From: Camellia lanceoleosa
Lineage: Eukaryota > Streptophyta > Magnoliopsida > Ericales > Theaceae
Assembly (NCBI GenBank): GCA_025200525.1
Contig: CM045770.1
Span: 134,940,200-135,004,199, forward strand
Length of the DNA: 64,000 nucleotides
Direction: 5' to 3'
Shown: piece after piece, positions 1 to 12,900 of the stretch
Position numbering within the stretch: the first letter of the stretch is position 1
Layout: every line of letters starts with the position of its first letter
Made by a program: the position numbers and the translations under genes
Notes under the pieces: model-generated
What the model was told of the DNA's origin: nothing
Databases searched by the model: none
Seen by the model: the letters and a program-made list of their open reading frames with translations, nothing else

Positions 1-1725
1 ACTGCTCTAAGACAGAAGAGGGTGTTGGAGCTGTTGTTGTGTTTGTAGCACTCAATGGACAAGTGCATCAGTTTTCCTATCAATTGAATGAATAGTTTAT
101 CACATCTAATAATCTGGTTGAATATGAAACCTTGATTATAGGTCTAGAATTGGCCATAGAATTTAGGATTGCCAGTTTACAAGTATTTGGTGATTCAAAG
201 TTGGTCATTAAACGAATTATGGGTTGCTAACAAAGCCCTAGAAGAGTATTTAGTTGAGGTTAAGTGGTTGATACATTTTTTTAGCCATGTTAGTTTTCAA
301 CACATGCTTTGACTAGAAAATAAGAAGGCTAATGAAATGGCCTAGGTAGCCTCTGGTTTGAGAATTTCAAAGGGGTGCCAAGAAAGAATAATCTAGATTC
401 AAAGGAGAAATTTTTCTAGATTAAAGGATCGACAAAGAAACTTCTTTCCAATAATGCATTTAGAAGTGGTAGAAGAAGACTGGAGATATCCTTTGATCAA
501 GTATTTGATGAACAGTGGAGAGAAGGTTGGTAGACAAGTCAAGTTTTAGGCTTTGAATTATGTCATCATAGGAGATAACGTGTTTAGAAGGGCTCATGAT
601 GGCATAACATTACTATGTATAGGCCAAAATGAACAGATGAAAATAATGGCTGAAGTGAATAAGGACATATGTGGTACTTATCAAGCGGCAAAAAAGATGA
701 GGTGGATAGTCAATATGTATGGCTATTTTTGGCCTATAGTAAGGAAGGATTGTATAGCTTATACTAACGGGTGTCAAGCATGCCAGAAGCATGACAGTCT
801 CTAGAAAGTGCCAGCAGTTGTGCTGCATTCTGTGGTAAAACCTTAGCTTTTTAGAGGATGAATAATGGACTTGATTGGGCAAAATTTTCCCCCTCCCTCA
901 AAGAAACATTCTTACATTTTAGTGGCAACTGATTATTTCACTAAATGGGTAGAAGCAGTGCCATTAAGAATGGTGACTCAGAGCCATGTAATTGATTTTA
1001 TAAAGAAACACATAATACATAGGTTTGGGTTACCCCAGTCTATCGTAGTTGATCAGGCCACCATGTTTAATGGGGATGGGATTAAGGAATTTGCCAAGGA
1101 GTATGGCATTCAAATCCTCAATTTATCACCATATTATGCTCAAGCTAATGGGCAAGCTAAGTCCACCAACAAAATAATGAAGAATACCTTGGAAAGGATG
1201 GTTAAGGAGAACCCTAAGAATTGAGATAATTTGCTATCCAATGTATTATGGGCTTATAGGAACTACAAGAAAAACAACATTGGGGCTACCCCTTATGAAT
1301 TGGTGTATGGCCATGATGTAGTATTGCCCCTAGAGGTGATAGTCCAATCCAGCAGAGTGGCCTTGCACTATGGCATCCATGTCGATGACTATGCTGAGGC
1401 CATGATGGTAGAATTGCACGACTTGGAGGAAAGAAGAGTTATGGCCTATAATCATCTTTTGGCCTAGAAAAGAAAGGTTGAAAGTGCTTATAATAAAAGA
1501 GTGAAAGCCAAGGTATTTTCAGAAGGAGATTTAGTATGGAAAACCATACTGCCATTAGGAAGTAAAGATCCAAACTCTAGAAAGTGGTCCCCAAACTAGA
1601 AAGGGCCATTCAAGATTTACAAAGTCCTCAAGGGAGGAGTTTATCATCTTGCATCTATAGAAGGAGTCCCACAAAGGAGAATTATAAATAGTAAATATTT
1701 AAAAAAGTATTATCCAACTATGTGA
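1..1725 (+). pseudogene. Ty3/gypsy pol remnant (RNase H-like, integrase), Tat/Ogre-like
   Basis: This is the 3' part of a retrotransposon polyprotein, truncated by the window edge. Bases 1-400 read in pieces as an RNase H-like domain (RVT_3 type, around the motif NNLVEYETLIIGLELA). Such an extra RNase H just before integrase is typical of the Tat/Ogre lineage. Bases 553-804 match the integrase zinc-binding domain, but both zinc histidines are replaced (EVNKDICGTYQ where the family has H and H) while the CQAC pair remains. Bases 865-1224 are the integrase core with MDLIGQ and IVVDQATMF. The usual catalytic Glu in the GQAE motif is Lys (GQAKSTNK). Bases 1231-1725 give the integrase C-terminal region with in-frame TAG/TGA codons at expected Trp positions. 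The element cannot be active. Lineage is inferred; gypsy pol identity is certain. Confidence 0.9.
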
Positions 1726-1892
1726 GAAAATATCAAGCATGTGTAAAAGAAAAAGAAAAAAGAAAAAGAGAATGTGCTTCCATTAATAATAATAAAATAA
1801 AATTCAGGTACAAGAAAGGTTATGTTACTATCTAGTCTTAAAAAAAATAAATGAATAAATAAAAAAAAAAGAAAAAAGAGAAAGATAAAGCC
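1726..1892. other. AT-rich spacer between pol and the antisense gene
   Basis: This purine/A-rich stretch separates the end of gypsy pol on the plus strand from the stop codon of the antisense PMD gene on the minus strand. The two reading units are therefore convergent. No other coding signal is visible. Confidence 0.6.
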
Positions 1893-2354
1893 TTAATCCT
1901 TCTGAAAGGCAATTACAAAACTTGCCCAGGCTGAAATGATGGCTCTTCTCTTTGTCTTGACTTGGAAGAGGTTCCCTTGCACGTCTTTGAGGGCGGCTGG
2001 GCCATCTTGAGCTAATAGCTGATTCATTTGTTGGTTAATATTACTTTGTTCTTCCATCAAAGCAACTTGTTGAACTTCAATTGCAGCCAACTCTACCTGT
2101 AGTTATTGGATTTGTGCTAGAATAGCAGTTTTCCTCTCATTAATGGAAGTATTGGCTTTAGAAATAGCTTGGGTTCTAGCAGAAGCACTGGCTAGAATAT
2201 AGGAAACTTGCCTCACAGAGGCCATCCTAGCATTGGCAGCCTCAATTTCAGCTTCAAATTGTGTCATAGAAGAGAGGTGTTAAAGAAGCTGGCCCATGTA
2301 GTCTTAGAAGATGTGAAGTTGATTAGGGTTTAAGAGTCTTTCTGCTAGTGGCAT

Positions 2355-2760
2355 TGTAACAACCCCAAACTGTGATTAGCTACTAATCCACGATTAAGAG
2401 TGCCTAATCAATAATTGAGAAGAAATTCGGAATTAATTACATGCATGTTGCATTATTTGTGTTTGTATCTGTCTGTCGTAGAAATATCTATTTGTGTTTC
2501 TGCTTTGTTCTGCGAATTGAAGGCCTTATCAGCATTTGATCACAAAATTGACTTGGGTTAGATGTTATTTGGAGTTTTTAGAATTTTATAGTAGATTTAA
2601 TTGAAATTCGATTCAGAATCAAATAATTAGAATAAATTAATCATAATTGATTAATTCTTAACTCAACTTAATTAAGTCTCATTAATCAAGCCTATATAAG
2701 GCACAAGTGATCCCTAGATTACACTTTACACTCTCATTTTATCATTCTTGAAGCTACAAA

Positions 2761-2829
<69 letters not shown>

Positions 2830-4933
2830 ATTAAGAAAAGGGAGAATTGCTAGAAATTGTTGAAGAATAAAAGAGAATTTTAAAGATTAGGTTTCAATAC
2901 TTGGAAATTCAAGGCTTCAAGGTAAGAATTCAAGCCTCTGGATGTAATTGAGTCACTTAACACATAGATTCAAGAGAACTAAGTTCATTCATGCAAGAAT
3001 TGAGCTAAGATTGGAGAATTAAGACTCAAGGCATATATGCATGCATATTCCATAGCATTTTGGAGTTAATTTCAAGTAATTTTCTTATGCATGTCATTGT
3101 TTTACCTTGGTTTTGGAAATTCATCAAGTTTCATGCTATTTTACATCACTTGATTATGTTTTGGAAGATTAAAGTTCATACCACTTCATGCATGTAATAC
3201 AATTGGAGTTTTAAGTTTGACTTTGCACAATTGGCATGTTTTTGGAGTTTGATTTTGCGAAATGATTTTGAATTCACAATGTTTTACAAGTTTAGACATG
3301 TTTTCTCAAGTTTTGGGTCCAAAAGAATGGGTTTTGTTGGTTTGAATTTGAGTTTTGAAGCTTGAACATCAATATGGAAATTTCAGAATTCTGCATCATT
3401 GCTCGAGCGATAGAAGCTGTGCTCAAGTGACCACTCTTTGTTTTTCACTTTTGCTCGAACGAGCAAAAGTTGGCTCGAGCGTAAAATTCATGCTTCTAGA
3501 AGTTTTACAAAATTTTGTGGACCGTTCGAGTGACCAAAGTTGGGCTTGAGCGAGGACCCGGTTTACTCAGTCTTGCGCTCGAGCGATCGTTGAGTGGAAA
3601 AATCATGCAACCAATAATTTTGTAGACCACTCGAGCGACCAAGGTTGCGCTCGAGTGACCACCCTTATTTTTGAACCTTAGATCGAGCGAAAGAACTTAC
3701 GCTCGAGTGAAAACCCTATTTTCATAAATTTGACTAAGTGTTACGGCACATATTTTGGCATCCTCATTGTATATTAGGCATTCCTAAGCCTTAATTAAGA
3801 GATAATAATGAGGATAAGAGTTAGAAACACACTAAGACAGAAAAAAAATTTGAGTTAAGTGTTTTTCGAGCTTGTGTTTCAGTGTATGTTCGTTATCTGT
3901 TTGTGTAGGTCACGCGCCGTGAGCTATTTGATCTGTCTGCTCTCTTTGTCTACTTTTGGAGCCAACTATGAGTAATAACTTAGTAAAGCTATGTTCAACT
4001 TTATGTATTTTCTGTATGATGAAATAAGATATGTTTTTTGAATTGTTATGTTCAGTATAATGAATAATTGTCTAATTTCTGAAATGTAATCGTGGCATCC
4101 TTAGCGTCATGTGATAACTGTTAGTTGTTACCCGACATTGGAGGTTCCATTATGCAACTTAATATGTCTGCAATCTGTTACCTATATCGGAGGCTCCATC
4201 ATGGAGCTCAACATATCTGTTATCTGTTACCCGGATCCGGAGGTTTCTTTATGAAACTGGTTACTCATAACCACCATTTGCTCTGTATTTGTTCTGTATA
4301 TGTTCTGTTAACGCTAATGGATTTACCACATATGATTAAGCATGGGACTCTGATTTCTATATATGATGTGAACATGAATATTAATATATATCTGCTTTTT
4401 GAATCTGATATGGGACATCATTCAATTAAACCCCTTTACTCTGTTATTATTCACTAAGCTCCCGCTCACTCTATTATTTATGTATATAGGTGACCAGGCG
4501 CACAATCGGGCTCAATAATGATTGCCTGGAATTCTGTTTAGTCGGCCACCCTTTGTACTTCCTGAGGAGGTTTTAGAAAAGTCATGTGGTCGTGTTTTAC
4601 AAACTAAGTCTAAGACTTCGTTTTCTTTTGTAAGATTTGAACAAATTTCTGTTTATCCGTATGTTGGGCTAAGTCCCCTTTTGACTTTATCTGTATGAGT
4701 GTGTGACGTAAGATTAATATATATATATATATATATAACGTCACATGTATGTGTAAAAAGTTTTAAATTTATGTCCCATGTATGTCTGCATAGCTTAATG
4801 AACTATGTATACTTTATATATTTGCTTCTGTAGCCCCTTATTATGTGATGATGTGTTCAGAGGCCTTTGGTAATCCCAGGATTACTGGCCAGTTACAATG
4901 CTAAACCTATAGGGGCGGGTTTGGGTCGTGATA
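2355..4933 (+). mobile_element. Solo LTR, 2.6 kb, TSD ggcat
   Basis: It starts TGTAACAACCCC and ends GGTTTGGGTCGTGATA, with the final CA mutated to TA. It is flanked by the 5-bp duplication ggcat at 2350-2354 and 4934-4938. There are no internal domains, primer-binding site or second LTR, so a solo LTR left by recombination is the best reading. Inside are a TG/AG microsatellite (2761-2826), a cluster of CTCGAGCG-like motifs (about 3400-3715), and three diverged repeats of about 50 bases with the core CGGAGG (4130-4260). It interrupts the antisense PMD gene. Confidence 0.85.
2761..2826. repeat. (TG)n(AG)n microsatellite
   Basis: About nine TG dinucleotides are followed by a run of more than twenty AG dinucleotides inside the solo LTR. 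This is a simple sequence repeat likely to vary in length. Confidence 0.95.
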
Positions 4934-6764
4934 GGCATGAAGCTTTAAAAGCCACCAAGAGGTTCTTTAGCCCTGGTAAAGGCGAGATCCTCAAAAGGAT
5001 GACTGACTAGCAAGAAGAATTGATCAATTTCTTGTTATTGGGCAATGGAAAACTAATTGAATCATTCCTTATAGGTAGTGTTAGCAACTGATAGCTGCAA
5101 AGCACTAGCTTATTGGAACAAGTTAGGAGTTAAGACCTTAGGGGAGTTCCTAGTTTGTGAAAGGAAAAGAAAAGATTGTTAAAACAACAAAGGTAAAAAG
5201 GAAAACAGAGGGACGAGAGAAGAATAATGATACCTCCATAGAAAAAGAAGGTTAGTCCTAAAGAGGGCTAGTCTGAGAAGTTTGAATTTTTACTTCAGTA
5301 GTGGGGGCTACACTCACTGCAATAAGAGTGGTGGCAGGATTGGCCATAGGTGAGTTAGTTAAAGGTTGCTCCACTTTAAGGGGATGGATGTCAGTGGTAG
5401 GGCTTGAAAGGATGTTAGCAAGACCAAAGGACGATAGCCTTAGCTCAGTATTAGCATGAGAAGGGCATAAAGTGGTTGATGGAGAAAAGAAAAAAAAATC
5501 GATGTCTTCTAAAGAAGTCATGAAGTCATATGGTATTGAGAGAGAAACATGGATAGGGTAAGTAATACCTTCAGGAGGAGTACTAAGACTGGTGTGATTG
5601 TGTTGTTTTGGCATGGTTTGACCAGGAGGAGGCTTAGTAGGAGCCCTGGAAGAGGGCTTAGTAGGAGCCCTGGAAGAGAGCTCAGGTATAGTCTCAGGAC
5701 CAACAGCTGCACACATAAAGAAATAAAGAAATGAGAAAGAAGAAGTGAGTAGGGAAAAAGTAAGAGACAAAGAAAGTTAGAAAGAAGTATTACTTGATGT
5801 GGTAGGGTACATTCTGAAGAAGATCGGCTAACAGGTGTTTGAGAAGCTTGAGTTGGCTCAGTAGAACCTGTGATAACTTTAGAAATAGTGAGTGGTACTG
5901 TGTCAACTTCAAAGGTTTGCCTTAGAGAGTTAGAGGAAGGATCTTCAAGCCTGACCTTAAAGGAGGGCTCTTCAGTCCTTTACTCAGGCCTTGAGGAGGC
6001 CTTAGGACTAATGTTTGGTGTTAGCTCTTCCTTTTGCTCTCTCATTTCAAAGGTAGCAGGATAAGCCTTATCAATCATGGGTACTTGCTCCTTCATGTTT
6101 TGTGCTTTAGTTTCAGCCCTTGAGGAGAAAGCACCATCTTGTCGACGGAACCTTTGTCGATTAAGTTGGAGGACTGAGCTATCACTACTTGAAGATTTAG
6201 AGTTGGAGTAGTGACAAGCTCTGACTTCATCATCCCTAAGAGGGACAGATTGTAGAGGTGGAATGAGCACAACAGTTACAACATAAGGTGGCAGCTTGGC
6301 AACTATTTATGCTATATAAAGAGTGGAAGTGTCTTCTTGATGTGTGTTCTGATCAGAAGATGGAGGAGCAAAGTCTATAGACTGACTACTGGTGTCTTCA
6401 GCTACCAGAAGTTTACTCTTTTTTTTTTTTTTTTTTGAAAAGAGAAGGAAAGAGACGAAGGAAGTTAAGTGGTAGGCCAAGTAGAAAAGATCAGAAAGAA
6501 AGGAGAGGGAATGAAAAGAATGAACCTGAGGAATCTTGGCCTTCTTAGTAGGTTTTCTAAGAAGGGAAATAATGGGAACATTGTCCTCATCAAAAGAAGG
6601 GGTTTTTTAGAGGCATCAACATGTGTTATCCTGGAGTGAGCAGCCTCATAGACCAGTGCTTGCTCTACCAAAGACAAGTCTTCAAGAACAAGTCTATGTT
6701 CTTCAAGGGTGAGGTTAGAGTCTGGGCTAGTCCCTGTGTTTGAGCCAATTGGGCTGGCTTTTTT

Positions 6765-8062
6765 TGTGACACTCTAAATATTTAATTAATGCCACAACAA
6801 ATCATGATAATAATAATAATAGTGGTGGTAGTAATAGTAAAATAAATATATAAATAAAACAATAATAATATGTCTAATTTAATAGTTATGTGTGCCTACA
6901 ATATAACTTAATTAGGAATCATGGTATGTTATCAAGAGAGGATGATGTAAATTTTTTACTACTTGGGACCCAAGTATAATTACTTAACAAAAGTTGAGAG
7001 GTGGCACTAATAGAATGAGTGTAATCTATTGATAAGTCTAGAAGGCTTAAGAGAGCATTGTTGGAGGTAACCAACTTGTGTCACCTATGCATGTAATGAT
7101 TAAGGGAGAGATTGGGCTTGAGGCGTCAGCACTTCGGACATGTATATATAGGGGTTGAGGTAATAAGCAAAGGCATCACAAAATAGAAGTAGAAGCAAGG
7201 AGTGGGATTCGGAAAGTCGAAGGAAATAGAAAACAATAAAAGTCGATATTAAGGTGAGTTATATTATACCTTGAGTCACCATAATATATTTTACGTATGT
7301 TTTGAGTTACTATAATTTATTTTACGTAATTTGTGTTTTATAAATTATATTAATATTTCAATTATGTTGATTATTTTTTGAACTCTATTTTTTTAAATTG
7401 AAACCCATAGATATGTTTGCTTAAATTTTAGAACTTATTTGACAATAATTTTGTAAACAATTATTTTCTGCAAGTACCACCACGGGAGTCCTATGCCTTG
7501 GGGACTTAAATAAACCATTGGCTTTCGATTGGTCACCTTATGACCCTCTGTTTGTCATGGATCCATTGGCCTCTGTTCTGATTGTCACTTCGGTGACCTC
7601 TATTCTGTTCTATTTTGTACCATGGCTATGATTATTTTGCTTATATAACTTTTGAATTAAAATTTTAAAATTTAAGTAATTTATTTATTCAAACTGAATT
7701 GTTCACTATTTTGGCCTAAATAATTATCCATGGTGATTTATATACTCTCATACTCATTGTATAATATTTCTCATTCAGCCATGTTTCAGGTGATGAGATT
7801 TAGCGGGATTGAGATTAGGAATAGATCGCAGTGTTTTTTTTATTTATTTATTTACTATCTGTAATTCTGATTGGACTCTTGTAATAAAATAAAGCCACAA
7901 TGACTATTTTTCTTTTAACTAAACTTTTTGGTACCTGTTTATTTTGTTTTAATTTATTTAATTTATCCGCTTGAGCAACTACTATAGAAAATTTTAAATT
8001 ATTTTATTCATATTGTCTTGTTGCAACTCTAAACCTTTGGATACCGGGTTTGGGTCGTGACA
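6765..8062 (+). mobile_element. Solo LTR, 1.3 kb, TSD ttttt
   Basis: It starts TGTGACACTC and ends GGGTTTGGGTCGTGACA. Five T residues flank it at 6760-6764 and 8063-8067, a low-information TSD. Only the ends resemble the 2.4-2.6 kb solo LTRs; the interior is different and shorter, so this is a related but distinct family. It interrupts the antisense PMD gene between its linker and basic segments. Confidence 0.75.
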
Positions 8063-9920
8063 TTTTTCTTTGATTTTGTTGAAGAATTGAGTGCCTTGGA
8101 AGGAGAAGGGTTCTGCTTGGCTTTTTTTCCTTTGAAGTTCTGCATCGTAGGCTATGAAGGTAAAACCTATGAGGGTATCATCCATAGGACTCCTTCCCCT
8201 TTTGGGTTTTTTGGTGTAGACCTTAGGGGTTTTATCCTTAGCCTTACCAGAGGTTCTGGCCAACAGAGGAGGCAGTGAGTGAGAGATGTTAGCAGCCCCA
8301 ATCTCTCTTGGAGTATCAGTTGTTGAAAAATATAAGGCTATAGCAACAGAAAAGAGAAAAAGTAATGATAAAAAATTTTAAAAAAAAAACATCCAAAGAA
8401 CATCAGATAGGAAGGAAAAAAGAAAAAGAGAGGATGAGTAGCTTACAAATTTGGCTCTGTCGATGGGAAGGAGAGAGACAAGACAAGTATTCCTCTAGTG
8501 ATTTATAAAATATGACAGCACTGAGAATAGTCTACCAATCTTTGAACTTGTTGTTAATACTCGAGCTAGCCACAAAGGCCAAGAAACTAGGCCTATACAA
8601 AAGCTTATGATTCTCAATTAAGATAGCATAGACAGATGGATACTCAGTGAATTGAACTCTAGTGTTCACATATCCATGTATGGTAGGGTGAACATAGAGA
8701 AGAGGAATGCTTTGGATCGAGCCAAATTGTCTGGCCTATTGGCTAGGGTTGTAACTCTCAAAACTGCAGATAGAATGCCTATTGCTAGAAAGAGAGCATC
8801 CAACCAAGATGTGCCTAGGAGTGAGACAGATGCTCCAAGCTATCTTTTGAGCCTACCTGAGATCATCATCTAAGGAAGTAATGTCATCATACATGTAAGA
8901 CAAAGAGGTGAAGTAAAGAGAAAGGATTGAAAAAGGAAGGGAAGAAATCCTGTCGATCGATAGCAAAGCTTAGGAAGGTGGAAAAATACTGAGCAAAAGT
9001 GGCATTATGAGAAGGTTGATGGAAAAGAAAGAACTCAGCATAGGTTTCACATTTAGAGGTATAGTCTATTCTCGTATTGGATCTGATCTCTAGGAAATAG
9101 ATAAGAAGTCATGCTTGAAAGAGCCAAAAAGGGCCCCTTACACTATGGTTAATTCTTTTGTCATGAAGTGTGAAAAGTCCTCTGTACATGGTGGCCAAAA
9201 AGAAAGAGGCAAAAGCCAATTGCTTGTCCTCTTGGATTAGGAGGGCAGGAGTAACGTATTCCTTAATAATCCTAAGGCCACCCACGCAAAAGAGAAATTG
9301 GTGCAACCAGCATAAATAGAAGGCAGTTTTGTCAGTAACTGAAGGAATGCCTTTCCATAATTGCCTACCTTAACGTCATGCTTGACTAGAGAAGTTTTCA
9401 GAAAAGCATGGATGCCTTGACCATAGGCAGAGAGGCCAGTAAGATGCATAATATCGAGCATGGTAGGAGAGGACATACTAGACTCAAGCATCATAGAATT
9501 GCAAGAGGTAGACCAAAAGCACGTGGCAATACCAATAAGCCATGGGCCAATTTCAAAAGGGATGGTGGACAACTGAATGACATAGTAGATACCCAGCTTG
9601 TGCCATATGTCCCCTTCAAAAATAGTCTTTCTTTTTACCAAATCAACCCATGCATTGGTTGGTTTGGTACGAGTTCAGCCATGAAAGTGAAGATTGGTCT
9701 AGAAGAAAAGTTTCACCATCAGTGATTGGGTAGTATGGAGACAGACCATCTAGAAAAGTGGTTAGGACATAGGGGCCAAGTTCGCCAACATTGGTATGAG
9801 GCTAGTTGTGATTTGGGGGTCGAATTTGTTGTTTTCAATGAGTTGGATGGCTTTATGAGAGAATTGACGAACTACGTCTGAGTTTGAGTCGGAAGACATA
9901 GTTGGGGAGCTTAGGGTTTC

Positions 9921-12900
9921 TGTTACGCCCCACTTTTTATTACCCAAATAATATTACCATGTCCATTAACATAAATCCATTTCCATTAAGAACAAGCAGA
10001 ACTATACATACAACACCTCCATAAACAAATGAAAGTCCTCTCTATTATATATATATCGAATGCAACAGAAATTACATTTAAACAAAATGCCCATAGGATT
10101 ACATCTTTACATTAAAAGTAAGGGTTTAACCCTTTTAAAACAATGGCATTTCATCAACAAGTATAGGTCTCGTGGCCAACAATTAAGGAAGATCACCAAT
10201 CTTGAATCATATCGCAACTTACACTGGAAAAATGATTAGCAACATAAAATCCGGTAAAAATCCCAACATGATCCTAAATAATAACAACATACAAATATCT
10301 ATGATCATGAATGCATCATGACGTACAATATAAATAGTGTGACAGTTTAATATTCAAAATATACTTATATAAGTATATTTTCTCCAAAAACATCCATTTG
10401 AACACTACAAGGTGTAAAATCATTTGTTTTCTTTCAAATTATTCAGTTTAATTCCAAAAACATTTCTTCACAATACGACCTTTAATTCCAAAAACATTTC
10501 TTCACAATACGACCTTGGTTAACTAAATCTCCGCGTTAATATAAAAGAATTTCGTCTCCACATTTGTTTTGAAAGCACGTTCATAGATATAAGTCATAAC
10601 CCAATCTTACAACTCACCTACCACACATACTTATGCAACAACACATCTACTATCTTTCCTGGCCATAGGCCCAAGGGCAATGAATACCCATAATAGAAAT
10701 ACCGAGAAACATATATTTCTAAATATAATTAATTAAATGTAATACATACTTCCATTTCCACTGGCCTACTGCACGAATGGCAAGTGATGCAACCCACATA
10801 ACACATAACGCTTTACCAGCCTCATCCAGAGGGGAACGACCCCAAGGTTACACTTTATTGAGCGCAAACTAGAAGGAAGAGAAACCTATCACAAGGTGTC
10901 ATGCTTTACAGGCTCAATATGGAGAGAAACAGACCTTCTTCCACACTTTATCGGGCACAAACCAAAAGGGACAAGGAGCCTCTATCAAGGTGCCACGCTT
11001 TACTGGCCTCACCCGGAGGAAAACAGACCTCCAAACAAAACATAATAATAACACAACTTGCTAAACTACATAATACCGTACAAGTGTAGTACATACACAT
11101 CATCTACTCAACAACAACAATGCCATCCTCCACCGATGACCAAGGACAAAACCTCTAAATAGATAAATAGATATACGGCTCATGCAATATAAATCCATAA
11201 CTAATTCCACCTTTTCAAATCAACCATTTCTTATTTCATTTCATAAAAGAGTTAGAATCATCGTTTTATGTTCAAACACCAAACCAGTTGTTCTAAACCC
11301 TCATCATTTCCAAACCATAGCTAAACCTCATTTTGTTTAACAAAAATCCCTTTTTGTTTGTTTGTTTTTTTGTAACCAAGTATTAGTTCAATCCCCTAGA
11401 GCATTTGTTCAATCTCATAACTCATAACTCACTTATTACACAACTTTACCTTTTTTTATTTATTAATTCTTAATAATAAATTAGAGAATTTTTCCATAAT
11501 CAATATAGCCATGATTAACTACCTCCTAACATGTCAAATCAATCATCAATCATACATTTCCAACTGCTAAAGCTCAAACCCCCAAATCCTCTTTCATGCT
11601 TTTGAAAAATCTCTTAAAAAATATTGTTTTAAATGCAATAAAAATTAGCACATATCTATCTATAAAGAGGTATTAAAAAGGAGTAGGGATAACAATTTGA
11701 ACCCGGTCCGACGGGGACCTGACCCCCCGTTCCCGATAAGAGCAGTTTTTTCCCGAAAAATACCCTTGACGGGCCGGGGATGGTATTTGAAATTAAATCC
11801 CCGATCAGTTTCGGGCCGTGAATGGGGATCACTTTCACAGCCCCGGATTCGGCCCGTCCCCGACCTCGTTTTTCCCCGAAATAAAATTACCATAATACCT
11901 CTATGTCCATTTATATATATAATCCCCCTCTATACAATCTGATTTGATCTGTCTCTTTCATCACTCTCATCCTCACTCTCTGATTTGTCTCTCTCGCTCT
12001 TTTTCTTCTCTCCGCAGTCGACTCCTCCGCCTCTCATCGCCTCTTTCGCCGCTGCCTCCTCCTTTTCTAGGGCCACCACTGCCTCCTTCTTCTCCGTCGC
12101 CTCTCGCGGCCTTCTCATCCTCCTCCATCGACTCCTCCTCCTCCAAGCCACCACCAAACCTTCATACTCTGTCGCCTCTTGCCTCCTCCTCCCTCTGCCA
12201 CGGTAGATTTGAAAAGATCCCACCACCGCCATCGTCGATTTCGTCTCTCCTCTGCCAAATTTGTGTCTCTATTTATTTATTTATTTATTTATTTGATGAT
12301 GTTGTTGTTGATGATTTTTTTTTTGTTTTTTTGATGACGTTGCTAAATGAAGTTGTTGTTGATGATGGGTTACGGGGATTTTGCAGGGTCGGGGAAACCC
12401 GATCCCCGTTAGGGGGCGGGGTGGGGGGGGTGATGGGTTCCCCACCAGGGATCGGAGCCGGGAACGGGAAATTTTGTAGTTTCGGGGATTAGGGACGGGG
12501 AGTGTGATCCCTGGCCCCGCCCCACCCTGTTGCCATTCCTAAAAAAGAGCAAAAGAATCCCTATCTCTTGAAGCGACGAGGAGATAACCCAAAAATCACC
12601 AATGACGAAACGATAATCCGCTCAGATTAAATGAAAGCTCTCACCAAGCTCTACGTTTTGGTATATGGACCTAGGGGTCAAGGATGTTTAGAAATAGATG
12701 AAATCAAGATTAAAAAGCTTGAAAACTCAAAAATGACGGAAAGAGAGAGAAAATTGAGTGAAAAGTAAAGAGATTTGACCCAAAAAGTGACTTTTAAAGA
12801 AATGATTCTGAACAGACCACTTGAGTGGTCAAAAGTGCGCTCGAGCAGTGAATCAAGACTTCTAGTATCTCATAAAATTTTGAAAAATAAAGCTGCAAGA

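Larger units (their letters stand above)
1893..9899 (-). pseudogene. Antisense plant-mobile-domain (PMD) gene of the gypsy element, broken
   Basis: On the minus strand a decayed gene runs from an ATG near 9899 to a stop at 1893, convergent with gypsy pol. The first segment (9899-9762) begins MSSDSNSDVVRQF. The next (about 9690-9237) carries NAWVDLVKRKTIFEGDIW and then SPTMLDIMHLTGLSAYG, which resembles the PMD signature of a W/F-rich stretch followed by PTLLDxxxLTGLP. At 9306-9109 comes QLAFASFFLATMYRG and GPFWLFQA, like the later PMD block (LYRxL, GPLWLLQ). Further pieces are a basic segment at 8263-8063 (MARTSGKAKDKTPK), a Pro/Ser/Thr-rich linker at 5770-5258 with a repeated RAPTKP, and a Gln/Ala-rich probable coiled coil at about 2262-1893 (EEQSNINQQMNQLLAQ). 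Frameshifts, stops and two solo LTR insertions (2355-4933, 6765-8062) break it. PMD proteins occur both as host genes (MAIN family) and inside transposons. The position next to pol suggests a retrotransposon extra ORF. Confidence 0.65.

Noticed and set aside
3400..3715. CRISPR-like repeat spacing of CTCGAGCG motifs
   Set aside because: Motifs are short and irregularly spaced, and the DNA is a plant LTR.
8057..8278. 73-codon plus-strand ORF
   Set aside because: It is the antisense shadow of the basic PMD-gene segment, and its start overlaps the end of a solo LTR.
11944..12492. 182-codon plus-strand ORF, proline/serine-rich
   Set aside because: It lies wholly inside the hAT MITE, is low-complexity and overlaps long ORFs on the other strand; composition explains it.
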